Positions 1-11,403 of a stretch of DNA of 64,000 bases are shown piece by piece. Origin of the DNA: Lycocorax pyrrhopterus obiensis (lineage: Eukaryota; Chordata; Aves; Passeriformes; Paradisaeidae). The notes under the pieces were generated by a model. It searched no databases, was not told the DNA's origin, and worked only from the letters and a program-made list of their open reading frames with translations. The stretch covers positions 11,079,168-11,143,167 of the forward strand of contig JACSVZ010000016.1 in the NCBI GenBank assembly GCA_014706295.1. The letters run 5' to 3'. The number at the start of each line of letters is the position of its first letter. The first letter of the stretch is position 1. The translations under genes and the position numbers were made by a program.

Positions 1-467
1 ATGGCTTTTTGAACCCCATCAAACAATTTAGTTTGCTTTAAGGGGCTGTGATTTTGTTCCCCACTTTAATCTTTCATTTTTGGTCATTATTTGTACACAG
101 GGGAAAAAAAGCTGAGAGAATCATAGAACAGCCAAAGTAAACCTACTGTGTGACTTAAATTCAAGACGTACAGGTGAAAATCTCTTCCCTGGTCCCTCTG
201 ATTTCTCAAAAGATCCGAGATATCCTGTGCTTTTTGGTGGCAAACTCCAGTGTGTCAGGGAGCAGGGGGAGGCTGCTGTGTGTATCTTGAACAGCAGAAG
301 GCTCCAAAGGCAGGCAGCCCCCCATTCCAGCAGCACTTCCCTCCCGGAGCAGCGCACAGGCACTGCTCCAGAGGGCTACTCCAGCAGCTGCCTGAGAGCT
401 CAGGCTGGAGCTCCCGAGGTTTAGCTCAGCCCTCACTCTTCTGCTTGCTGTGACACTGTTGCTGCAG

Positions 468-568
468 GATACAGAAACAAGCCTTCATCCCATGGCAAAA
501 AAGCAGGGAACAGAGAAAAAATTAGTAAGAAAGAAACTCCCCTTGAAGAATCAAGTGATCTACGGTAA
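468..568 (+). CDS. Possible terminal exon of an upstream gene (unproven)
   Basis: A pyrimidine-rich tract ending in TTGCTGCAG (459-467) resembles a 3' splice acceptor. After it, one frame starting at codon 470 is open for 32 codons and ends at TAA 566-568. The peptide is very polar and Lys/Glu/Ser-rich, beginning YRNKPSSHGKK and ending EESSDLR. A donor-like GTAATG at 565-570 overlaps the stop, so an internal exon in another phase is also possible. Synteny would make this the C-terminal tail of RASA2, but I do not recognise the peptide. It could also be chance: short open frames near an acceptor-like motif are common in introns. Confidence 0.25.
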
Positions 569-916
569 TGCTCAGACCTGACAATTAATTGCATCTTTCA
601 TCCACAGACCTTTAAAGTACTTAATGAAAGAATGGGAAGTACCTACAATTTGGTCTCTTTGTTCCGTGCTGGGGAATGGCAGGACACTATGCTTTGTATA
701 GCAATGCAAACTTAAGAAGTCCAAGAGGAAGGAGTATTTCCCTGTAGCCTCTGTAATGAAACTGTATTTAAAAGGTGCCAGGTGCAGGCAAAATGCTTTG
801 TCTGATATTTGGACATTTTCAGTATCTCAGGCTGTGAACTGACACACCCCAGAGTACAAGACGCAGTATAAGCCAGGATGTTTTCACAAGTATTTGTACA
901 CTGAGACTTCCTGTAG

Positions 917-1155
917 TCCCAAGCTACACCAGGGGAGGTTTAGCTTGGACATCAGGAGGAATTCCTTCACAGAAAGGGTGACTAAACGTTGGAATGTGCT
1001 GCTCAGGGTGGAGGTGGAATCACTGTCCCTGGAGGTGTTTAAGGAAAGACTGGATGTGGCACTCTGGGGTCTGGTTGACAAGGTGGTGTCGGGTCATAGG
1101 TTGAACTCCATCTCAGGGATCATTTCTAACCTAATTGATTCTGTGATATTTTAAT
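917..1155 (+). mobile_element. CR1 LINE, 3'-end fragment
   Basis: The stretch follows the familiar avian CR1 3' UTR in order: 'accaggggaggttta' near 927, 'actaaacgttggaatgtgctg' -like text near 980, 'tccctggaggtgtttaa' near 1025, 'gactggatgtggcactc' near 1048, 'ggttgacaaggtggtgt' near 1072, then a 'gattctgtgat' tail at 1137-1147, the usual CR1 terminal motif. It is severely 5'-truncated, as most CR1 copies are, and has no coding capacity. The 3' subtype ('ttgacaaggtggtg') differs from that of the copy in GRK7 intron 2. Confidence 0.85.
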
Positions 1156-1833
1156 GATGCAATGATGATAGCTTATAAATTGCCTCACAAGTTGTATTTA
1201 GTTCTGTACCTTTCCCTGTCTCAGCTTTGCTTCTAGTCTTGCTGTTTTACTGTACTATAAATTAGACCAAACGTGTTGCAGATTACCTGATGGATTTTAC
1301 AAGTGTCTTAAAATTGAAACGGAAGTAATCCTACATATGAGATCTTAAATAAATCATCAAGCTGTGCAAATGGAGAAACAGAAAGAAAAGTTCCTGAAAA
1401 ATTCCATAGAAGATGTAACTTTTTGAAACACAAAACAAACAATGATTTCTGTGACAGCCAAAATAATTCATCTAGCTTCCTCCTGAGTAGTTCATTCAGA
1501 TTCTAGTTGAGTTTTTCCATTCTGTCATGGTGTGACATTTACATGGGTTTGTTTATTATTACTTATACATATATCTACACTTGAATTTTAAGTGCATGTT
1601 TTTTGGCACTACTGTGGCCAAAATCTGAAAACAGAAAGGTAGGTCAAGGTAAAAAAATGTATTGTGACATGGTACACAGGATATAACATCTGCAAGTGTG
1701 AATAATGAGAAGATAAAAGTTCACATGTGCAACACTTTCCAGTAATTTAAATATGTGAGTAAAGGGAGTTTCTGTAGGCAAGTTATGTGGTTTCTCTTTC
1801 TAGTATTTTTATTTTTTGGTTGGGGTTTTTTGG

Positions 1834-1853
1834 TTTTTTTTTTTTTTTTTTTT
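1834..1853. repeat. T20 homopolymer in a G/T-rich tract
   Basis: Twenty consecutive T, preceded by T-rich and GGTT-containing sequence from about 1806. It could be the reverse-strand A tail of an old retroposed sequence or simple low-complexity DNA. No flanking target-site duplication was recognised. Confidence 0.9.
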
Positions 1854-4330
1854 GAGGAGGGGAAGTGTGGTGTGGATTGGAGAGCAGGATTTGCTTACAG
1901 TGGCTTATGGGTTCTATCCTGATACTAGGCAGGATCCAAGTATCAGTGAGATGTTAAAAACAGTAAGACAAACTGCTACCTCACAAATTTAGAGGAAGTG
2001 TCAATATTTGAAAATAGATGGGGCCTGTGCCCCCACACAACAACAGAACAACATAATTTAGTTTTCAGTTTTCAATTCAGAATGCAGTTGAACATTGTTG
2101 AACAGCTAACTGCAGTTAAAATAAGCAAAATTTTATCTTCACAGGTTTTCTAAATTAAAGAATGGAATGTGAGATAGGCATCTAACCTGAAAATCAGCAC
2201 TGTTCAGAGGTAATAGTAATAGCTGAGTTTTACTCCAGAGTAAAGCAATTAGCAAACCAAAACAGTATAGAATTTCATAAAGCAGTTGGGGGTCTTTGTG
2301 TCTTTGGCTTTTAATTTCTGCTGCAGAAGGAGAGATGGATGAGCCAGGGTGTTGTGTGAAGAATGGAGAGGTTCCAAGTGTTTAGACTTGATTAAAGCAG
2401 CTCAGCAAAATCAGGATCTCTTTAGTCTCCTGTGACACAGGGTTTTCCCATTAAAGCAGAGAGGTTCCTGTGCAGAAGTCATTAAGTCTTTTTTTTTAAT
2501 AACTTCTGTAAGGATTTCCCATCTGTGTATGACATGTCATGAATGTTCATTTGTTTCACTTGAAGAGTTAAGTACAATGCATTTAAGAATCTGAATTACT
2601 GGCACTTCTCTCTCTTTGAGCTCATTCCTGGACTTTTATGAAGTTCATGCCATATCACATACATATATAAGAATATTGGGATCCCTTTGCTACTCTGTGC
2701 AGCAATGTATTTCTGTGATTTCTTCACTCCAGTCTCCCGTCCAGCGAGATCCTCCCAGTGTAAAAGCATTCAGTTTATTCCACAAATACATTATGTTTTC
2801 CTAATTCCTGTTGTGATTTCTCTTTTATTTCTGCATGCTTCTGTTTCACAGAAACTGTACCTATCAGCATTGGAGTCTGTTTTCCACTCTGTCAATTGCA
2901 TCAGGCAGCTTCAGTAAACCCTTAAGAGCTGCTACAGGTGGGTCTGTCACAGGTGGTGGTGTGCTGATACAGCACTGTTCCCTGTGCTGTCGTCTTCTCT
3001 TGCAGCCCCACTGTTGCCAAGTCTCGGCCCTAACTGGCCATTAATAGTCCCATGTAGCATATTCCTATTGGGAAAGAGGCACAGAGAGACATAGATAACC
3101 TAGAGTTTAAGAAATAGTTTTGGCAGAGAACTATGCTTAAATTATTTTCTTTGGCAGATAAATTGACACAGTCCTCAAGTGTTTGATATATGTTAATCTA
3201 TTGACAGAACAAATAATAAGTGGGATAACACAGTCCAGCACATGCATCAGTTGACCAAGATAAACACGTACTTACATAACTGTTCTTTGCATTATCATAA
3301 AACTGACATTTTTGTAAAAGCTTTGTTTGTAATAAAAATAATTTTCAATTCTATGTTTTGGAGTAAACAAACTGGAAAAAGAAAACAAAAAAAATCTCAA
3401 AAAGTTGTAAGAGGAAAGAAGAAAGGGGAAAAAAAAAAACCCCAAAATCAGGTTATTTCCAGACATCTCCATTCTCAAAGGGATCGTGAAAATCTATGCA
3501 AGGCATTGTATATCCTTTCAAACCATTGTCTGTGCAACATTCAGAATTCAGAAAGGTGTATAGATAATGAAAATATTCTTACAAGGCAATCTGTATATTC
3601 ATTTGAAATGGGAGTAAGAGTATGAAAAGAACACTTAGGGCAGTTATGTAAGTTGGATGTCAAACACTTGGAGCTTTGAGTGAGTATTTTTTACATGGAG
3701 ACAATCACAACTGATGAATTACACTGCATCATTACTGTGAAATTATTACAGAAATTTGATTATAGATTGTGTAATATAAAGCAATATTTCAAATTTGGAT
3801 ACCTACTATTATGAACATTGCATTCACAGCTGACAAGTTCTTTTTTTCCCATTCTGTAGCACACAACTGGCTTTAATTCTAGCCGAACAAGTGCTTGATG
3901 GGCTGAAAAGAACTTGGTTTGAGTTCTCATATTTATATATTCAATTTGGAATGTTTTCAGTGAATGAGATGAGCAAATGCCCACTCTGAAATAATGTGGT
4001 TTTTATTTACAGTTCAAAACAGTACAATGTACATAGGGAAAAGTCTCTGAAAGAGCTGTCTTGATTTGTGCCACTCTCCCATGTGTGACCTCCTTAATGT
4101 CATGTGTGGCTGCAGGGGACAGATGAATTCTTGACTGCCAGAACTATTTCTCAAAAACAGCTTGAAATTTTTCTTATGCAGCTCTTTAGGTGATAAAATA
4201 GCAAGAAAATACTTTTTAGGTGGGAAGCTATTACTTTATTTCTCGAAGGCAGTATGGACAGTCAAAGGTGCCTGTATCATATTTGCTCTACTTTCACTGC
4301 TAGTCGAAGTGGGGTTTACATTTGAATTTG

Positions 4331-4370
4331 CATCATGTACAGCACATGTGCATCATGTACAGCACATGTG
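4331..4370. repeat. Perfect two-copy 20-bp tandem duplication
   Basis: The unit catcatgtacagcacatgtg occurs twice back to back (4331-4350 and 4351-4370) with no mismatch. Each copy contains the palindrome ACATGT. Perfect identity suggests a recent duplication; no function is apparent. Confidence 0.97.
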
Positions 4371-5239
4371 TGACGGCTTGACAGCACTCAAACATAATTA
4401 TAATCTCTGTCATAGCTTGCTCTTAGAACTGAAGAAGAATTGCATCAGTTAGAGACACATGGCAAATTGTGTAAAAACCCCAAAACTCCAACAGGCTTTT
4501 TTTTTTTTTTTAAATCTATTTAGAGGTAGTTGACATTTTACATAGCAGAAATTAAAGGTACTTAAATCTCAGATTTTTTTTTTAACTTTAGGAACAGATA
4601 CATTTGAATTTTAAAAGTCCATGTAGAGGGCATAAAACCACAATATATTATCAAATGAAAAGTGTGTATACACTTTCTTCTCAAGCTTTTATAAAAAGCA
4701 ATTTTTAATTTAAAACTTTCTGGATTACATCTAGTCCCAGTAATTCAAATTCAAAAGTGTCGTGATGGTTTTAAAAATGGAAATGAATTATGAGTTAAAA
4801 GAGTGGAGTTGGCAAAGGTAATTGAACAGTGTGAACTAAGAGAAGTGTGAATCAGCCAAGCTAAAAGATCTTTTTCACATGTTGTTTAATAGTGTTCAAG
4901 GTGCTTCTGAATTGATAATTGAGAAATGTAGAAACATAAACTCTTTAAGATCAATATAATTTTTATTTTACTTTGGCCACCTTGGTAATAAAGTACACAC
5001 CACTGCTGAAGCGTGTGGCTTTTTCTGTTAGCAGTCTAAGGAAACCCGTTAAATTGGAAGATTGGGTTGTCTCCCCGTAGTCAAGGCAGTCCAGACCATT
5101 GGTAAAGTTGTGATTGATTAACTTGCGCTACAAGTGCTCATAATACTCTGCGTATGAGGAGAACATCCTGAGCCACGCCAACTTGGCACCTGCTAGGTGT
5201 CCTGCTGAAACATAAAAAGTGCTCTAAACCGCTATGAAT

Positions 5240-5960
5240 GCATTCGGTCTCGCAGAAAGGCCTCCTTCCGCCGCGGGGCCTTCCCCTCACGCGGGGCCTT
5301 CCCCGCGCCGCCGCTGCCGGGCCCGCTCCGCTCTCCGCGCCGCGGGCGGGGCTGCGCTGCCGCCGGAGGGTGGCGCTGCCGCCCGCGCGGCCGCCGCGTC
5401 CCCGCCCCTCCGCCATGGCCGATGTGGAGGACGGGGACGAGCCCGGCGCCCCCCACTCGCTGCCGGGCTCCGCGGGCTCCAAGGCAGGCGTCCCCGACAA
5501 GATGTTCTCGCTAAAGAAGTGGAACGCGGTGGCCATGTGGAGCTGGGACGTGGAATGCGACACCTGCGCCATTTGCCGGGTGCAGGTCATGGGTAAGCGC
5601 CGGCCGGGCCGCCATGGCCTCGGGGCGGGGGGCCTGGGCCGGGCCTGGGGCCGTGCCCGCCGCCCTGGGCACGGCGGGCGCAGGGCAGAGACGCGGTTTC
5701 CGGCAGGAGGGGGGGCTGATGCCTCCCGCCTCCGCTTCCTCCTCCGCGCCTTCCCCGGAGGGAGGAGGAGGAGAAGGAGGAGGGCCCCGCGGGGGCCGGG
5801 CCGCTGCGCTCCAGGGCTACACGCGGCCCCGTCGGGCAGCGCGTGCCCCCTGCCCGGCCGGGCCGCGCTCCTGCGCCGCCCCCGCCGCACGCGGGGCCTG
5901 GGCCCCGCCGGGCTGTTCTGTGGCCGTCCCCGTCCCGTGCAGTGCCGCCCTCGTCGTGAG
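5240..5960 (+). promoter_or_regulatory. RNF7: CpG-island promoter of RNF7
   Basis: Base composition shifts abruptly from AT-rich to very GC- and CpG-rich near 5260 and back after about 5960. The island covers the 5' UTR, exon 1 and the start of intron 1. GC boxes that could bind Sp1-family factors are seen at 5344-5352 (GGGCGGGGC) and, inverted, at 5400-5408 (CCCCGCCCC), just upstream of the start codon. A 14-bp direct repeat GCGGGGCCTTCCCC occurs at 5273-5286 and 5291-5304. No TATA box is evident, in keeping with a housekeeping promoter. The transcription start cannot be fixed from sequence alone. Confidence 0.8.
5415..5592 (+). CDS. RNF7: RNF7 coding exon 1
   Basis: Encodes residues 1-59 plus the first base of codon 60, ending VQVM just after the first zinc-ligand pair (C51, C54). 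The donor is GTAAGC at 5593. The exon lies inside the CpG island; the low-complexity N-terminal codons are GC-rich, unlike the AT-richer downstream exons. Confidence 0.96.
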
Positions 5961-8900
5961 GGCTGCTGCTCGTCTGCGGGCAAACCCCGCAAGCACTGAC
6001 TTACAGCCGAGCTGAATCCAGTGCTGCATGTGTGGGGCTGCTGTTCATGTGGTGGGTTTTGTTAAGGGTGTTTTGTTTGGGTTTTTTTTTACGAAGCAGT
6101 TAGGGATGTACGTATAAATTCATTTTTCAAATCTGTTAATCCGGGGCGTCTGACACTGCTTCACAAGCGCGATTACTGGTGCAGTTTAACACATTTAAAT
6201 GTACTGGAGAAATGGTTTTGAAGTCCAGAGACTGTTTGAGAGCACCTTCATTGTTGAAGGATATTACTGTTTTCTGACATCTTTGTGAAATATGATATTT
6301 ATCTTGATTCTTCGAAAACTGTTTAAATTCTTCCTTTATTGTGTATGCATATCCAGTTTTTACTATTGGGCTGAATCATCCTAGATATAACTGTCTTCTC
6401 AGCTGGGCTTGCAACACTTTGGCAGGACAAATGATGCAAGATTCCCTCCAGAGCACCTTGGTTTTGTAGGGCCAAGAACCATGATACTGAAAATGAAGTC
6501 AGGATTTGGTTTAACAGAAATGAGACAAAATCTGGAATGCTGTTGTTTCTCATAAACGTTTTTACTGAGAACCTGCTATGGAACAGAGGAGGCAAAAGGG
6601 TGTACTAGAGGAAAAAAGATGCAGCACAGACTTAAGTGGTGGGAGATTGATCTTTTACATAAGCCTGTTTTGAAGATTATTTGCTTTTATATGGCAAACA
6701 GAGGCCACTCTGGAAATATGAAATTGGCTTCATTTGCTATGTAAGCCATAATTTCAAAAATGTATTTATCCTCATTGTAGCTAGCCTGTTACAGGACACT
6801 ATATAAAAAAGTCTTGCATTAACAAAATCTTACCCAGAGCTATTATAAAAGTTTTAAAAAAAAGTCATTTTTTTCCTAACTAGACCAAGGGAGTACTTTT
6901 AATCTGAAACTGTCAGAAAAATCTGGTAACCATTTTTTGAGAACAAACCACATTGTTAGAATGTGAAACTTGATCATTACTGACTTCAGTTTAGCAATTT
7001 CATGTTGACCCTGCCAGAGTGGGTCTGGCTCCTGTAGTGCCACTGCGTCTGCAGTAACCTTAGGTGGGAGGCAGTGCCAGAATTAGACTGGCACTTGTTG
7101 AAAGTTAGTTTGTTTGACTTTTGGAAGGGAAGGAGGTGTTAGCTGGCTCCATTTTCTACTGGTTTAACTCCTTGAACCTTGTGGTCTTAGATGCACAAGG
7201 GAAGGAGGCAAAAATGTAGGTGTTAGCTGGGAAGCTCAGGATTGCAGCTGTACTGGCTTTGCTGTCCTAAGCCTTTCAGACTGACCGCCTTGGGGTTATG
7301 ATGTAGGAGTGGGGACAGCTTGCTTTGGTATGGTGGCAGGGATTTCTGTCCTCAGCTCTCTGTGCTGCATCTCTGTCTGAAACTGCAACTCTAGGGCTCG
7401 ATAGGTCAGCTGATTTATTGTGACTCTTTCTGCCCTGACCCCAGATCAGTGGGCTCCCACACACCATGATACAAGTTGAAGCACTTTGGCTGCATCTTCC
7501 CAACACCTTGGCCCTTAACTGCTGTTGAAATACAAATTATGGGAACAGACAACAGGAAACTTCTGCTTTTATGTCAGTGAGGAAAGGGCAGCTGTTTTAG
7601 AGTTCTCTCCTCTTTGTTCTCTATTACCTGAGAAAAGGAGGAATGTCTGAGCAGATCGGTCTAAAATAGAAGTACTGGCACTATGTGGCAGAGACAGCAA
7701 AAATACTCAAATCTAAATTCCTGTAGCATATTATGGTTTTGTTTTCTGGGAGAATACGGTCCAGCTAGTGACATGTAGGCCAGATCCAACCTGCAGACAC
7801 TTGTTTAAACTAGTTCCTTTTCTTTGGAGGAGATAAAGATGTGTTTGCTCACAAAACCATTGAACACTTTCTCTTGTGCATGATTTGTGCACATGTGTCT
7901 GTGGCAGCCCATGTTGGGGCAAAGAAGAAGCCAAGGCATTTTTCCACTGTATTGTGTGGCACAGTAGGAAGCCTGGAAGTTGTCACTCTTGTATCTTATT
8001 GAGTCCTGGACCTGCCATCCAATCCTAAAGCCACAGACTGGAGAGCATAAAGATGATAAATACTTTTAATTAGATATTTTTCTGTATTTATTAATATATA
8101 TTATCAAATGTACCACTATATTTGTATGTGTATGTGACTCCTGTGAAAATTAGATGCAGGTACTTGTTAAGGGAAGCCACTATAAAAAGTAATAGGTGGT
8201 GGGAGTTGTGGTGAGAGATGCACAGCCTAAAAAATCAAAATTGTGAATGGCTTCCTTAAAAGGAGATGCTGACATCTGAAAAACAAAGTCCTGTAATTAG
8301 GGTTTGGCTTTGTGCTTGCTCTGGTCTTAATATGCCTAAGTGCCTTGGCACAAATCTGTGGGCTTTTATATCTACAAAATGGAGAAGGCGTTTTTTTCAG
8401 CAAAAGTTATGAAAATACCAAAGCAATGGAAAATAAACAAAACATGCTGGAGAGTTCAGAGTCCTTCTGATCTCTTTCGCATATATATTTCATTGTCATT
8501 TGCGTAGTTTTAGAATTTAGGAGGGCTGTTTAATGTTTAAGGGCCAAACTAGGCATCAAAACTTGAGATTTTTACCTCTGTAAATTTGTTTTAGAGTTTA
8601 TATTTTCCTCTGACAAACCTATTCTTAAGATGGAATCCTGAGAATCAAATTGAGTCTTGTTCTTGTTTACTTTTAGATGCCTGTCTTAGATGTCAAGCTG
8701 AAAACAAACAAGAAGATTGTGTTGGTATGTAGTGACTTCATTCGCTTGTTTTTCAATTGAAGCTTCTCTCAGTATGGTGCATTTTAAAGTTTGAAGGGAA
8801 TACTGCTTTTATTAATGCTCAAAAGTACACTGGTGTTTCGTTCTATGTTGTATCATCCTTTTACATTAGTAATACTTTATGCTTTATTTTTGAGCGCTAA

Positions 8901-10309
8901 TAAAATCAGTTTTCAAGTCAGCTGTGCTGTAAAACAAAACAGCTTCCAATTTTCTGTCAACACGTACACAACTGAGAAGTTTAAGTTTCTTTCACCATGA
9001 GCATATTTGAGATAATAATGTACATTTTTGAAGTGGGTAGGAAAAAGCTACTTTTTTCTTCAGAGGTGCATGCCAGAAAACACAATGGTAGTACAAATAA
9101 AGATCCTCTATTCTGAAATAAATGTGTGTCTGAGTTAGAAAGTGGTATTTTTCCCACTCTTAATTCAGAGATAACGGAGGCAGTGGCTTGGTTGTTCACT
9201 TTTCATTTTCAGAAGTGGAATCACTTCAGTGTAAACATAGTCATACTTTCAGTGCCATCGTATGCAAAAGAAAGTCTTAATTCTGGCTGTTTAAATTGGA
9301 AATAGTTAAAACTATCTCAAAGAGTTTGCTTTAAACCTTCAGTATAACTTTTAAACCAGTGGTAAACCTTTCCATGCTGTTGAGCTTTGTGTTTTCAAGT
9401 ATATTGTCTCAAACTTAATCCACGGAGGGGTTTTGATGATTGTTTTAATGGGAATAGGGTTTTCCTGTTCTAGATATCTTAATTGGCTTGCTAAGTGTCC
9501 TATTTAAGATAGAGAGGAAAAAGTATAATTTACAGCACTCCTTTGATTGGTACTCTTGTACTCCTGTGAGGAAAATGTGAGCTAATAAGGAAAAAAAGCA
9601 AAGTAACTACATTTTAAAATATTATTCAGGAGTAAATGGATAACGGATAACACTTTTTGTAATGTTGAAAGAACTGTAGCCTGTGAATAGCTTCTGGTCT
9701 GAAGTCCCATTCTAAGACTATATACTGTGTACATGTGCCTCCTTGATGTCATGCATTTCAGTTCAAACAGTGTGTTTCATGTGAGAATTGGGTGATATGC
9801 TCTTGAGTGATAGTGAGTCAGTAGTGCATTGGCTTTATTTTGGTACTGGGAAAGATAAAGGGAATAACTTAAATAGTTGCACTTATTTCCTGGGCAGAAC
9901 TGCTTAATGTCTTTAGACAGTCACAAAACGCTGTCACTTTATACAAGAAGGTGAGAATATTTGCATTTCTTTTTTTAATATTTGGAAATAAGTAAAAGCC
10001 TTGATGATGGAACTGACTATCGTCAGGATGGTCATAATAATCCAATCTCAGTGGATAAATCAGTGATGACCTGTTTTGTCTCTAGAGTTTCCAGTGGTTA
10101 TAAATATTTGAGAGTGATAGTTTGAACCTTGCTGTAGGTGTTGATTGAACAGCTGAGTGTGACTGGAACATGTTCTTTCTTCTCTTTCAGTGGTTTGGGG
10201 AGAATGCAATCATTCCTTCCACAATTGCTGCATGTCCTTGTGGGTGAAACAGAATAATCGCTGTCCCCTCTGCCAGCAGGACTGGGTAGTCCAGAGAATA
10301 GGCAAATAA
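5415..10309 (+). CDS. RNF7: RNF7 (RBX2/SAG), RING-box protein 2, complete gene, 3 coding exons
   Basis: Catalytic RING-H2 subunit of cullin-RING E3 ubiquitin ligases; the family pairs chiefly with CUL5, recruits E2 enzymes and promotes cullin neddylation in nucleus and cytosol. Joining 5415-5592, 8677-8724 and 10191-10309 gives 345 nt, 114 aa; the human protein has 113. The variable acidic/Gly-Ser N-terminus (1-28) is followed by the near-invariant cullin-binding strand [17 protein letters not shown] (29-45) and the RING: C51-x2-C54, C62-x2-C65, C74, C81-x-H83, H86, C88, C100-x2-C103, ending WVVQRIGK (107-114). All introns are GT-AG. The start at 5415 lies in a good context (GCCATGG) and matches the family N-terminus MADVEDG. 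No frameshift or premature stop was seen. Confidence 0.97.
5593..8676 (+). other. RNF7: RNF7 intron 1
   Basis: The first 370 bases belong to the CpG island and include a purine-rich GGA/GAG tract near 5757-5787. The rest is ordinary AT-rich intronic DNA in which I see no gene or recognisable transposable element. It ends at acceptor TTTTAG 8671-8676. Confidence 0.85.
8677..8724 (+). CDS. RNF7: RNF7 coding exon 2 (48-nt exon)
   Basis: Encodes the rest of D60, residues 61-75 ([15 protein letters not shown]) and the first base of V76; it carries ligands C62, C65 and C74. The acceptor is TTTTAG and the donor GTATGT at 8725. At 48 nt it is too short to show as an independent open frame, but the protein match to the family is exact in register. 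Both flanking junctions have the same phase, so skipping it would keep the frame. Confidence 0.95.
8725..10190 (+). other. RNF7: RNF7 intron 2
   Basis: About 1.5 kb of AT-rich sequence ending in a strong pyrimidine tract and CAG (TTCTTCTCTTTCAG). No gene or recognisable repeat was seen. Confidence 0.85.
10191..10309 (+). CDS. RNF7: RNF7 coding exon 3 and stop
   Basis: Completes V76 and encodes residues 77-114, including the second half of the RING (C81, H83, H86, C88, C100, C103) and the conserved ending [11 protein letters not shown]. The stop is TAA at 10307-10309. Confidence 0.97.
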
Positions 10310-11397
10310 AAGCTGGAAGGGTTTCTTTCTGTTGCACTTGTTGGAATGGTGTGTGTGTTATGCCCTATGCTCATGCAGAACAGAATGTGTCAATCAGGAC
10401 ATGACTCACTTGGTTTATCTGCTCCAAGACCAGGGTGGGTTTGATGCAGGCTCCTGGCTGCACAAGGTACAGTTCATGGTCAGGCTCACTGCAGGGGTTC
10501 CACAATGAAACAAGAGACGCTCCATCAACAAAGGTATCTGCTATGATTAAAGTGTTACCTGTATCAGAGCATAGAAACCTGGTGGTGCAGATTATACCCT
10601 AAACACAGATCACTTAATCTTTGATAAATGAATTAAATTGAAAGGGTCACCTTACCTGGTCTGATACACTGCATAGTTTACTGTCAGGATAAAGTAATTC
10701 CTAAGTAATATTGTATGCAAAAACACAGTCAGTGTGTTTTTGAAGAAACTATTCTGGGTTTTAATCTAAAATGAACAGTGTGTAAAACATTTGCTATGTG
10801 CTTTTTCCATCACACTGTGTTAAACATTTCTAATTTAGGTTTTCTTTATGACTTTTGTTTTGTTGTATCTCTAAGTGTGTTGCTCTATTATAGTCTATAC
10901 ATGATTTCTACAACCATAAAATTAAAATTTAACCACATTAATAATTTTTAAATTTGTATTTCTGTTAGTGGTCATGGAGACGTATTTTAATCTAAAGATT
11001 TTTGGTACAAAGACGTGTATTTGATAATCAGTTAATTAGCGGTGTAGACAATCTTGCTGGTTAGCTGATTAATATAGGAAGCAAACAAAAGTGGTAATTT
11101 AAATAACCCAAAGAAAGGAGGCACTAATTAAGTCTAGGGAAAAATGGGAAATTGTGATTTCATGAAAATTCAGTTACTAGAAATTTCTTTATTATCTTTT
11201 TATTGGTCATAATGTTTTGGAAGCATTTTTTCATTTTTGTGGAAATCCTGAATATATCGTCTTCTTTGAATTTTTTCTTATAGATATTTAAATGCTTGCC
11301 TCTAACTCTGTCTTTTCCCTAAATATCCAAAGTACTATGAATCTGAACATATGCTGTGGGAGAATTATTGCTTTAAATCTGTAACAAATTTAGGCTT

Positions 11398-11403
11398 AAT
11401 AAA
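11398..11403 (+). other. RNF7: Candidate RNF7 poly(A) signal
   Basis: First canonical AATAAA downstream of the RNF7 stop, about 1.1 kb into the 3' region. An earlier ATTAAA variant (10546-10551) and a later AATAAA (12446-12451, followed by T-rich sequence) are alternatives. Confidence 0.35.

Larger units (their letters stand above)
1..5239. other. Upstream flank of RNF7, mostly unassigned
   Basis: AT-rich DNA without a confidently recognised gene. It holds a possible spliced exon near 468-568, a CR1 LINE 3' fragment near 917-1155, a T20 tract at 1834-1853, A-rich tracts around 3375-3440, and a perfect two-copy 20-bp duplication at 4331-4370. From known vertebrate synteny the neighbour upstream of RNF7 is expected to be RASA2 on the same strand, so part of this stretch could be its last exon and 3' UTR; nothing I can read proves this. 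AATAAA occurs at 1348-1353. Confidence 0.5.

Noticed and set aside
5138..5992. 284-codon open frame on the - strand over the RNF7 promoter
   Set aside because: It lies antisense to RNF7 exon 1 in CpG-rich DNA, where stops are rare; Arg/Pro/Ala-rich with no domain.
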